A DNA stretch of 64,000 nt from Orientia tsutsugamushi (lineage in GTDB: Bacteria > Pseudomonadota > Alphaproteobacteria > Rickettsiales > Rickettsiaceae). Made by a program: the position numbers and the translations under genes. The stretch spans positions 1,860,001-1,924,000 of the forward strand of contig NZ_LS398548.1 of the NCBI RefSeq assembly GCF_900327275.1. The letters are read 5' to 3'. This document shows, piece by piece, positions 29,417 to 38,683 of this stretch. The stretch's first letter is position 1. Every line of letters begins with the position of its first letter. The notes below the pieces were generated by a model. The model did no database searches and was not told the origin of the DNA. It was given only the letters and a program-made list of their open reading frames with translations.

Positions 29417-30135
29417 ATGAATCCATTAGCAATAATGCTAATTATGGGGCTACTTAATTACTTATCGATAGAATTAGCTACTGCTAACTCTTTGCCAACA
29501 GGGTTTTTATGGTACAATGATAAACATGGTCATGAGCTTGATGACTCTACTTCTAAATTGATGCGGAGAGCTCATGACCATAGAATCGAGGAATTAAAGG
29601 AGCAATTTAATCGAGCTCAGCGTATAGCGCTTGATAATCCAACGCTCGAAAATGTAATTACAGCCCAAAGATTGCAGAAGCAAATCATGGAGAAGGCGCA
29701 TAAGTTTGCTACTATGTGGCAATTAGCTACTCTACTTGATTATCAACTGATTAATGCTCATGAGCCATCTAATAGCTTACATAGAAAGCTATATCAAGAA
29801 AAATCAGAGCAGAAAAACGACTTAAAACTCAAAAACATTGCTAAAAACTGGGGCTTGATTCTGCAAGTTAAAGAAGATTGCTTGCTCTGTAAGGCCTTTA
29901 TGCCTCTATTGTTCAGGGCTTTGCTAATAAATATGCATTTCAGTTGCTAGCTGTCAGTAAGAATAATGAGTTGCTAAATAAACTAAACCCTAAGCATATT
30001 GTACCTGTGTTATATCTAGTAGCTAGCGATGGTAAAAAAATATATTCAGTAGCTAGAAGCATAATCTCTGAGAATAAAATTATCGACAATATTCTAGCAA
30101 TAGATAGATATTATCATAAATTGGAGACTAGATGA
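29417..30135 (+). pseudogene. traF: traF, frameshifted
   Basis: F-type TraF is a periplasmic thioredoxin-fold pilus-assembly protein. The first frame (29417-29950) has a signal-like start (MNPLAIMLIMGLLNYLSIEL), the FLWYNDKHG block and a C-x-x-C motif in KEDCLLCKAF. It then runs out of frame at ~29905. The second frame (29944-30135, open upstream) continues PIVQGFANKYAFQLLAVSKN, then PVLYLVASDGKKIYSVARS. One frameshift separates them. Its end overlaps the traH start by 4 bp, the ancestral operon spacing. Confidence 0.85.
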
Positions 30136-31434
30136 GCATCAGAATTAGAGTTTATGTTATTGCAGCATTATTTTCGCTACAAGCTCCAGTGTCACTGGCT
30201 TGGAATATCGAAAACGTATTTCAAGGAATGAGTGTTAATGTTACTAGATCTGGATCATATCAAGATCAAGCGGCTGGATATTATGCAGCTGGCGGATTAT
30301 CTGCCAGAACAAGCCAAACATCATTTCAGCCATTTGCTATAACTCCACCATCTTTAAACATGAGCTGTAGCGGTATTGACGCCTATCTTGGTAGCTTCTC
30401 TGTTATTTCTGGAGAAGAATTAGTTCAACTAATGAAAAACATTGGTTCTCAAGCTAAAGTTTATGCATTTTCATTAGGATTAAAAACATTTGCTCCACAG
30501 ATCGAAAATGCTCTTAAGGACTTGCGTAATCTAGCAATGGAGATGAATCAATTTGCCAAAGGAGATTGTGAATTAACAAAAGCATTATTTGCTACAGCTT
30601 TACCAAAGAACTGGGCTATGAGAGAAGCTGTTTGCCGTGATATACAGTCACAAAGCGGGTTTGATTATTTTGCCGCTGGTAAAAAATGTCGTAATTATTT
30701 AGATCAAAAACAAGCTCTACGACAAGCACAAAACAAGGATTCAGAGTTAATGCTTGATGATTATAACATCTTCACTAAAGCAGCAGCAAAGGTTGGAATA
30801 CCATCAAATATGCATGATTCAATCATGTCTATGACTGGCACTATCGTGGTTACAAACAATAATGTACACTTTTATGACTCATTAGCTCAGGATGAAAAAA
30901 GTTGGATTAGTCATTTAAAAGGCGGAGAATCAGCCTCGATTTACAGTTGTGATAATGTTAGTTGCTTGCATTCAGCGCTTGCAACGAAATATCACAATAT
31001 TACCAGAGCAGTCTTATGCAGGTAAAGCTAAACAACAATTGAAGAATCTAAAAATTAAATTTGATCATAATACTGAATTTAGTGACCCTGAAATAGCCTT
31101 TTTATCTTCGATTGGAGATATATTTCCGATTTATGATTATATCATATTAGAATATATTTCTGGAGTCACAATTTTAGATAGCTCATCAGAATTAATAGCT
31201 AGCTATACATTAGTTCAGCATTTAAAGGAAGTAATCACCGAAATACGTAGAGCCGTTACTTCACTAGGTGCTAAGCAAGTTTCGAATGAACATTTAGAAA
31301 GATATTTGAAGGAATTGAATCGGGTACAACTTTTTGCAAATGAGAAATGGACTAGCCTACAAACAGATGCAAGTCGAATAGATAAAAGGGCTAGATTAAT
31401 AGAGCAGCATTTAATAGCGAAGGAGAAAAGTTAA
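30132..31434 (+). pseudogene. traH: traH, frameshifted
   Basis: TraH is an F-type pilus-assembly protein. The first frame (30132-31025) has signal peptide MSIRIRVYVIAALFSLQAPV ending SLAW, then PPSLNMSCSGIDAYLGSFSV and KGDCELTKALFATALPKNW. It goes out of frame at ~30978: an extra G in GCTTGCAACGA turns LHSALQRNITILPEQSYAG into LHSALATKYHN. The second frame (30949-31434) completes the protein to EQHLIAKEKS. The last base of its stop is the first base of the traG start. Without the extra base the gene would be intact. Confidence 0.88.
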
Positions 31435-33329
31435 TGGATTACGTAATATACACATTTGGTGGTGGAGATCTGTTATGGCATGTGTTTAACGGCATAGGCA
31501 GAGTCTTTGCTTCAAATAGCGAATACTTCACTCCAGTAGGCCACTTAGCCTTGACTATTGGCGGCATATGGGCTGCTACTAGGGCTATTTTTAGAGGAAA
31601 TATCGGCATCTTTGCTATGGAATGGTTTTTTCCGTCGATATTTATTTTTACTCTGTTATTTGCTCCCAAATCTACTGTTTGGCTGAAGGATGAGGTATCA
31701 ATGAGTGCGCCAGTAAAAGTTGATAATATTCCGATAGGTATTGCAATGTTTGCTTCTCTTTCCTCGCAAACGAGTTACTTTGTGTCCAAAATGTTGGAAA
31801 ATCATCTTTTACCGGCTTATGAAGGACTATCGAGCAGAAAAACTGGTATTATGTTTGGAGCTAAGGCTGTAGCTAAGATTCGAGATGTGCAAATACATGA
31901 TCCAGTAACTTTAACTAATACTAAGGAATTTCTTAGACAATGCTTTATGAAGCCTTACATCATAGGTAATATTCTAGGCAAAAAAGCAGCTGCTCAACAA
32001 ACTAATGACATTATAGGATTTATCGAGCAGAATATACCTAATAATTTCGGTATTTATTATCGTGAGCCTAGTAATTTAGGTATTAGTTTCAAGACATGCA
32101 GACAAGCTACTCCATTGATTAAAGCAGCAATTCATAAAGAATTAAATGAAGGGCTTCTAACAAAGTTCGCAGCAGCGATTGGAGTTCAATCTGATCAGTC
32201 AAGCATGTTAAGTCAAAGACTAAAAGTCATGACTGGCGACACACTAAAATATTTACAGAGAGAGCAACAAGACATTCATGAATGGATGAAGCAAGCTATG
32301 CTACTTAATGCTAATCGTGAGTCATATGATGACTGGCGTGAGAAGTTTTCATTATCACGAATTTATCCTAATCTGGTGAGTATGCATGCAATCAGAGGGC
32401 TCTTTCAACAATCATTTTCGTATCTAGTCGCTGGGGAAATGGCTGCTCACATGATGCCTATTTTACAATCTGTTTTTTTTGCATTAGTAGTTTCAATGAT
32501 CTTTATTGTATTTCCAATGGGCTTACTGCCTGGTGGTTACAACATACTCAAAACATGGATTCTATTAATAATATGGGTCAGCAGCTGGCCAGTATTTTTT
32601 ACAATAATCCATTGTCTAGGAATGATCAGCTTATCCAGTAAATCTGGAGCTTTCGGTAGTGATTATGGTCTGAATATGCTATCGCAAGGAAGCTTTGCAG
32701 AGATGATTTTATATAGCTATGCGACGTTTCAAATGCTTGCATCATCAATACCAATGCTTTCTTGGTCAGTGATAAAAGCTTGCGCTCATGCTACAGCTAA
32801 CTTAGCCAGCCAGTTCTCTCCTATACAAGTTGCTAGCAGCTTAGGAAGTAATATAGTCGACAATAACTTGAGTATGGATAATTACAGCATAGGCAATAGA
32901 ACTATTTCTCAACAAAACCTAGCTCCTTCATTACATATGGCTGCTATTATCAATGATGGTAGTATAAAAGTCACTACAACGGATGATGGTCGACAAATTA
33001 TAAATAAAAACGTAGATTTATTATTAGATAACTACCGCTCTTCTGCACTGCTACAATCTGGATATCAAAACCAGTTTGTGCGTTCACAGAGCAATCTTGA
33101 TTCACTGACAAAAAAAGAGTCCAATCTTATTTCAACAGGAAACTCCATTACCATGGAAATAGCCGACAGGATAACTCATGATGAAGCTCTGTATATAGGT
33201 CTAACTGAGAGTGAATACCAAGCTCTGCAGAAGGTTGGTTCTAGTAGCATTGCTACTACTGAGTATACAGGTACTAGCCACAGTAAAAGTAGTAGTACTA
33301 GTACTAGTGCTGGAGGTGGGGTGTGGTGA
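31434..33329 (+). CDS. traG: Conjugal transfer protein TraG
   Basis: 631 residues. TraG of F-type systems is a multi-span inner-membrane protein for pilus assembly and mating-pair stabilisation. The N-terminal domain has membrane segments (TPVGHLALTIGGIWAATRAI, AMEWFFPSIFIFTLLFAP) and a second cluster at ~345-450 (SVFFALVVSMIFIVFPMG, ILLIIWVSSWPVFFTIIHCL). The C-terminus ends in an S/T-rich tail then GGGVW. It is shorter than F TraG (~938), so the periplasmic C-terminal domain may be reduced. The only large gene of this tra block with a single uninterrupted frame. Confidence 0.85.
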   Translation: MDYVIYTFGGGDLLWHVFNGIGRVFASNSEYFTPVGHLALTIGGIWAATRAIFRGNIGIFAMEWFFPSIFIFTLLFAPKSTVWLKDEVSMSAPVKVDNIPIGIAMFASLSSQTSYFVSKMLENHLLPAYEGLSSRKTGIMFGAKAVAKIRDVQIHDPVTLTNTKEFLRQCFMKPYIIGNILGKKAAAQQTNDIIGFIEQNIPNNFGIYYREPSNLGISFKTCRQATPLIKAAIHKELNEGLLTKFAAAIGVQSDQSSMLSQRLKVMTGDTLKYLQREQQDIHEWMKQAMLLNANRESYDDWREKFSLSRIYPNLVSMHAIRGLFQQSFSYLVAGEMAAHMMPILQSVFFALVVSMIFIVFPMGLLPGGYNILKTWILLIIWVSSWPVFFTIIHCLGMISLSSKSGAFGSDYGLNMLSQGSFAEMILYSYATFQMLASSIPMLSWSVIKACAHATANLASQFSPIQVASSLGSNIVDNNLSMDNYSIGNRTISQQNLAPSLHMAAIINDGSIKVTTTDDGRQIINKNVDLLLDNYRSSALLQSGYQNQFVRSQSNLDSLTKKESNLISTGNSITMEIADRITHDEALYIGLTESEYQALQKVGSSSIATTEYTGTSHSKSSSTSTSAGGGVW

Positions 33330-33363
33330 TTTAATACTAAATATCATTGCAGAACATGAAACA

Positions 33364-33450
33364 ATGTTAAAAAGGTTAACAGAATTGAAGAATTTTACTG
33401 GAGTAAAAGAGTATGAGCAAAAACTACAGATATTGAAAAAATACTCTTGA
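33364..33450 (+). CDS. Short basic helical peptide between traG and traD
   Basis: 28 codons from ATG: MLKRLTELKNFTGVKEYEQK and so on, highly charged, probably one helix. The frame stays open upstream through the end of traG, so it may have a non-ATG start or be a remnant of the traG tail. It sits 5 bp before the traD start in the tra operon. No family recognised. Confidence 0.35.
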   Translation: MLKRLTELKNFTGVKEYEQKLQILKKYS

Positions 33451-33455
33451 GATAG

Positions 33456-35211
33456 ATGAATTTTCAAAATCAAGGAAATTTCACCAGGGGCTCGCAGTTA
33501 TTTGCCCATAAGTTAAGAATGTTTGGGCAAGGTAGTACCAACGTTTTTATAATTGGATTAGGATTATCGATATTCTGGATTATATGTCGATTATATCAAA
33601 AAGTTTTTCTGAGCAGCTTGTATTATTTTGCAATTGAAAGATATGTGCAGCTTAAGCTAGCAATTGGTGAGCATTTTTATGATATCGATCAAATAGGCAT
33701 TAAGTTTTATAGTTTAAGGTTTAAAAAATGGATGCACCTCAATGCTCAAGACTTTTTGCATGAGTTTTATACAGGCAAACATGGATTTAAAATACAGCAA
33801 TTATGGGAATTCTTAATCAATTCAGCATTGTTAGAAGGATTAATTGTTTTTACTATTGGTGTGATAATCTCAATTGTTTTCTTTACTGCTCAAGGCAAAA
33901 ACACGATTATTAAGGCCAAAATTAGAGGTGCTGATTTTGTAGAGTGCAAATGCCCTATCTAAAATGCTAAAAAGCGCTAAAAAGGCCTCGAAAATCCGTT
34001 TTGGAGGCTTGCCATTAGTAAAGAATAGTGAAAGACTACATATTCTTATTACTGGAACAACAGGTACTGGTAAAACTAATATGCTTAATGAACTGCTGCC
34101 ACAAATTCGATTACACAAAGATCGAGCAATCATTGTAGACACAACTGGAGCTTTTACTGATAGATTTTTTGATCCTAAATGTGATAAACTGCTTAATCCT
34201 TTAGAAAAAAATAGTGAACAATGGTTGCCTTGGAATGATTGTTTTGAAGCAGCTGATTTTCATGATATAGCTAGTAGTTTTAGTAATTATACTCCTAAAC
34301 TTGATGACTTTTTTGCTAAAAATGCTGAATTAGTCTTGTCTGAAGCGTTGAAGCTATATAAGGATGATAAAGATATCATAAAACTAATTCATACAATCAT
34401 TTACTCTGATAATAGACAATTTGCAAAAGCTTTTAGAAACACTGCTGTATCAGGTATTATAAGTGAAAGCGCGCTCGAAACTTCTGCAGGAATTCAGTCT
34501 ACGCTTGGAAAGAATATTACTTCGCTACAATATTTAAAGCCTGGAGGTAGTTTTAGCATAAAAGAATGGTTTAGTAATTCAAATGAAACTAGCTGGCTAT
34601 TTATCACAGCTAACCCAAATCAAAGAGCTACTTTATGCCCACTTATTTCAGCCTGGATAAGCATAGCTATCAAGGCTTTGATGTGTAGAAATCCTAATCA
34701 TGATAACAAAAACATGTGGTTTATACTTGATGAACTTCCAGCTCTACAAAAAGTTTCGTCTTTACCAGTTGCTTTAGCTGAAAGTAGAAAGTATGGAGGC
34801 TGCTTTGTTGCTGGATTGCAGAACATTCATCAATTAGAAGCAATATATGGGGCTGCTGAATGTGATTCTATGCTGGATTTGTTTAATAGTAAATTTATTT
34901 TTCGAGTTAGCGATCAGGTTACAGCCTATAAATCAGCATTAACACTAGGTGAGCAAGAGATAATTGAAACTCAAGAGAACTTGTCATATGGATCAAATAC
35001 TATGCGAGATGGGGTAAATATGAATAATGTTGAGCGTAAAAAGATTTTAGTTATGCCATCTGAAATTATGAACCTACCAGACCTTACATGTTATGTAAAG
35101 CTTGCCGGTAACTTTCCTATCACAAAACTAACTATGCAGCTACAAAACTTAAATACAGCTTTTGTTTGTGAATATAAATTGCTCAAAAAACTTAAGTTAG
35201 TAGAGTATTAA
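33456..35211 (+). pseudogene. traD: Coupling protein TraD (F type), frameshifted
   Basis: TraD is the hexameric ATPase that feeds DNA to the channel. The first frame (33456-33962) encodes the membrane anchor (TNVFIIGLGLSIFWIICRLY, GLIVFTIGVIISIVFFTAQG) and reaches IRGADFVE before breaking. The second (33964-35211) begins MLKSAKKASKIRFGGLPLVK and has Walker A ILITGTTGTGKTNML, Walker B MWFILDELPAL and SRKYGGCFVAGLQNIHQL. A single indel at ~33940-33955 separates them; homologues read through this point. The anchor and motor are thus on separate frames. The second frame alone would give a soluble ATPase. Confidence 0.85.
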
Positions 35212-35230
35212 TTCGAAAAATTAATACTCT
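35202..35230. terminator. Bidirectional terminator containing both stop codons
   Basis: AGAGTATTAATT and AATTAATACTCT are a perfect 12-bp inverted repeat around CGAAA. The traD stop (35209-35211) and the opposing Rpn-nuclease stop (35221-35223) lie in its two arms. Because of the symmetry both proteins end Glu-Tyr-stop on GAG TAT TAA. A T run follows on the plus side. Confidence 0.85.
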
Positions 35231-36216
35231 ATGTTATTTTTTAAATTAATCACTTCTTCTTTTGACAATCCGGTATTTTCAGAAATAAATTCAACTGAAA
35301 AGCCAGCTTTTAATAAGTTCCTTGCAAGCTCTTGTTTAGCCTTTACTTCACCAATCTCTATGCCTTCAGCTCTGCCTTCAGCTCTGCCTTCAGCTCTGCC
35401 TTTAGCTATGCCTTTAGCTATGCCTTTAGTTTCACCAATCTCTATACCTTCATCAATATATTTTGCAGCAATAGTTCTCATAATATTACTTTTTTCTTCT
35501 TCAGATAAATACTTAGCCAGAACCTGCTCTAATTCTGGTTGCTGACTCTCTAGTAATTTAGTATCAGTATACCATAAAAATGATCTTAGGTAAACATAAC
35601 CTTTTTCTTTATCAAGTATTAAAACATGTTTGAACTTTATTAGAAAGTCTTCCCAAAGCTTTAACATATCTCGTTGATGAATGTGCTTTAGCATATATTC
35701 GAGCATTCCGATATGCTTTTTCCTAACAATTTCATCATTCGACATACTTTGCAAATCAACTAATTGATAGTCGGAGGTCATTAATTGCTTAGCTATCATT
35801 GAATCGGTAAATAAATCCCACAAATTCCTAGGTGCGTTGTAGACCTCTTTGCCGTTGTAGATCACTAAATTATACACTAATGGTAATTTAGTTTTTTCTT
35901 TCTTATGCCTTTCGCACAATAACAATGTGTATCTCCATAACCGCAGAGCTGTCCAATAATCGACGGTTGATTGAGCTTCGATTAATATATAAATAAAAGC
36001 ATTGCCATGTTTTTTGGTGGCAACTCTATAGACAATATCGCTGTATTTTTTCTTTAACGATTCTTCTATATAACTCTCTTGCTCTACTTTTATTTGTGAT
36101 AAATCTATTAAACTCTTGAAATCGCTTGGTAAATAATACTCTAGAAATTCTTGTGCAGCAACTGGATCGCTCATGATTGTCTTTGCCAATGAATCATGCT
36201 TTAATTGTTTTGTCAT
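35221..36216 (-). CDS. Rpn-family PD-(D/E)XK nuclease (transposase_31 type)
   Basis: 331 residues. The N-terminal ~120 residues match the Rpn/PF04754 family of recombination-promoting nucleases: MTKQLKHDSLAKTIMSDPVA, LKKKYSDIVYRVATKKHGNA and FIYILIEAQSTVDYWTALRL, where D and E-x-Q are the nuclease residues. At ~265-290 a GIAKG/RAEG repeat, coded by near-perfect 12-bp DNA repeats (35361-35430), precedes a C-terminal helix (LLKAGFSVEFISENTGLSKE). Convergent with traD. The role in the element is uncertain. Confidence 0.82.
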   Translation of the reverse strand: MTKQLKHDSLAKTIMSDPVAAQEFLEYYLPSDFKSLIDLSQIKVEQESYIEESLKKKYSDIVYRVATKKHGNAFIYILIEAQSTVDYWTALRLWRYTLLLCERHKKEKTKLPLVYNLVIYNGKEVYNAPRNLWDLFTDSMIAKQLMTSDYQLVDLQSMSNDEIVRKKHIGMLEYMLKHIHQRDMLKLWEDFLIKFKHVLILDKEKGYVYLRSFLWYTDTKLLESQQPELEQVLAKYLSEEEKSNIMRTIAAKYIDEGIEIGETKGIAKGIAKGRAEGRAEGRAEGIEIGEVKAKQELARNLLKAGFSVEFISENTGLSKEEVINLKNNIEY

Positions 36217-36267
36217 ATTTTTTCACTCTATAGTTTTTTAAATAAAAAATGCTGTGTCATACTCTGC

Positions 36268-38417
36268 CTAGTGTTTCGGACATAATCCTGATTGTATATT
36301 AGTTTGTATTGATTCAATTTTTTCATTAAGTTTTCTTATTTCAGGGCTGATAATATTTCTAACAGCATATAATCCTTGAGTTTTTAATACATTATTGAAG
36401 TCATTTTTGACTGTGCAGACTACTGCTTCCTTATCCTCCAGAACTTTTTCTGCTTTTTCAGTATTTACGTCATTTTTAACTGCTAGAATGATCTTTTCTT
36501 TTGGGCCAGGATTATAGTTTTGCAAATTTTCGGCTTCAATTGCACATAAGATTTTTCCTTCAACTCCAGCTTGTTGAATGGTTAACGCTGTTTCAATATC
36601 CTTTGTAATGATTGTTACAGGTGAGTATTTTGAATTCTGTTGAGCAATTTCAGCAAATGAGCCACTAATTGTACCAACAGATTTTTCAGCTACATCAGCT
36701 TTATTACATGTTTTTGAATTCAGAACTAATATCTTAGCTCCAGTAATTTCGCCTGTTTCATTTTTAACAAAAATAGTGAGTGCAGGCCAGGATTTTTGAG
36801 TCTCTTCATCAAAAACCATATTTGCCCTTAAATTAGAATTGTTAAAGATTTTTGCACTATAAATTCCTGTATGGTTTTCTAAAAATTTGTTTGCTACTAT
36901 TGCTTCCAGTTTAGCTTCCTCTTCTTGTTTAAAGTAGTATAGAGATGAAGATTTATTATACAATTCTTTAACATTCGTAATATCATTTTGTTTTGCTATA
37001 CTATTATTTTCTGTTTGAGTAAGTTTGGTTGTTTCAACTGCCTTAGTCAGTTTAGTAATTTCAGGTTCTATAATGTCTCTAATTGACTGCTCTCCACAAC
37101 TTTGCAACAGATTATTAAAGTCACCATTTTCTGGTGGTTTGACTATACAAGTTATCGCTCCCTTCATTTCTAACATTTTTGCGGATTTAATTACAGTATC
37201 ATTAGTTATAGAATTTTTGCTATCATTATCTGCTGCAATGATGATTTTTTCACCAGGAAATGGTGAATAATTTCTCAAATTCGCAATTCCTGCACTAGCA
37301 ATGATATTACCTTTAATGCCTGATTGCTGCAAGCTCAATGCTGTTTCAGCGCCTTCTGCTATAATTGTTATATTAGGGTCATTCGCATTTCGCTTTGCGA
37401 TTGTTATGAACGATCCGCTGATTTTACCAAAAGATCTTCTGTTAATTGAAATATTCGCCTTATCTCCTGCCAAATTTAGATATACGGCCTGTACTCCGGT
37501 AATTTCTCCTTTTGCATTTCTTGCAAATGCTGTCAATGCTGGATAATTTTTTCTCGTTTGAGTATCAAATAGTATACTTGCTTTTAAGTCTGAACTTGCA
37601 GTGCTTTTGTCAAAAGTAATACCACGATTTTCAAGATACTTTTTTACTATTTCAACTTCTGCGCATTGATAGAGTCTGTCTTAGCTGTGCTAAGCTGCTC
37701 TATTAGGTTAGCAACATTTTTTGTAGCTTGCACATTGTAGTACAGCCGTACTTGCTCTGCATTCCCTATCATGCTTATGTTAGAACTTTCTATGCCTACA
37801 CCATCATTATGAAGAACATATATATCTTTTTTGACAGCTGTTTGTGGGTTACAAACTGTTGTAGCATATCCATGTTTAAAGCTTATTTTATTCAAATCAA
37901 AGCTTACCTCGTTTCCTGTATCTGTCTTAGCTACAAACTTATTTTCATCAATTGATACTAGAGTTGCAAATTCACTGTTTTGTATTTGTAAATCCTTATC
38001 GTTTGTTTGAAATACAATTCGGTCTCCAGCCATGTAGTTAGCATATTTTTTTGATTCAGCTCCTGAAATTAAAATGCTGTATTCTGTACCTTTCAGAGCA
38101 CCATTTTCCTTCATGTAGTTTCTGATGTGTTGATTAATATTTTCAGCTTCTTTATGGTCAGCAATTATCAAACGATCCTGCAGCTCAAATTTACTATTCT
38201 TCCAATCATTGATTAATTGGTTTATTGATTCTTTCAGAGTGTTATCAGCTCTCAAGCTATTATTATCACTAAGTAGCACTATACCATCAGCAATATCACC
38301 ATTTATCAACTTTATAGCTACGTTGTGGTTCAAGCTGTTAGCCTTAGGATTTTCTATATCTGTTTTTGAATTATGAATGTTATTGAAATTATTTGAATCA
38401 TTGATTTTGTCAGTCAT
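36268..38417 (-). pseudogene. traA: traA(Ti)-type gene, second copy: helicase tail plus tandem Toprim, frameshifted
   Basis: The first frame starts at ATG 38417 after GAAGGTGAGG and ends at 37647. It contains RecD-like helicase and SH3-like sequence (YMAGDRIVFQTND, ISFKHGYATTVCNPQTAVKK). A frameshift near 37660 leads into the second frame (open from ~37664 to 36268), which has two consecutive Toprim modules. The first keeps IIAEGAETALSLQ and KIIIAADNDSKN. The second has IITKDIETALTIQ and KIILAVKNDVNT, losing the Glu and the D-x-D pair. The relaxase domain is missing. Its first ~90 residues parallel residues ~520-590 of the TraA protein at 38684-41110, so it is a duplicated tail. Confidence 0.75.
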
Positions 38418-38590
38418 ATAAAACCTCACCTTCGCATCACTAAATTGTTTTGCGGTATAAATATTTGCTATTTTTACCGTTTGAATTATAATTTTATTGC
38501 TAGGTGATTATTGGAATAGTTTTCCTGTTAAATGTAGAGCTTGCAAAAGTTCAAACGCTTTCAGTATTCTCTTAGCGGGGCATAATGCGA

Positions 38591-38638
38591 ATTACAAACA
38601 TCACTGTGAGCTGTTTATGTATAGCTCATTTTGTAATT
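38591..38638. repeat. Nested inverted repeat between the two traA-type genes
   Basis: On the minus strand AATTACAAA pairs with TTTGTAATT, and inside it GAGCT pairs with AGCTC. This nested palindrome of about 48 bp lies in a 250-bp non-coding gap. It could be a terminator for the upstream traA or a recombination/processing site. No T tract follows immediately. Confidence 0.5.
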
Positions 38639-38683
38639 TGCTCTGTGAATGAATAGCTTACATTCAATTTCAAATCTTCAGCA

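Noticed and set aside
33211-33450. 79-codon gene overlapping the end of traG
   Set aside because: The N-terminal half is an out-of-frame reading of the traG Ser/Thr tail (LVLVALLLLS). Only the last ~28 codons after traG look possible and are listed separately.
35231-35545. Plus-strand frame with Ala/Pro/Ser repeats
   Set aside because: It is the complement of the RAEG/IAKG repeats of the Rpn-family nuclease.
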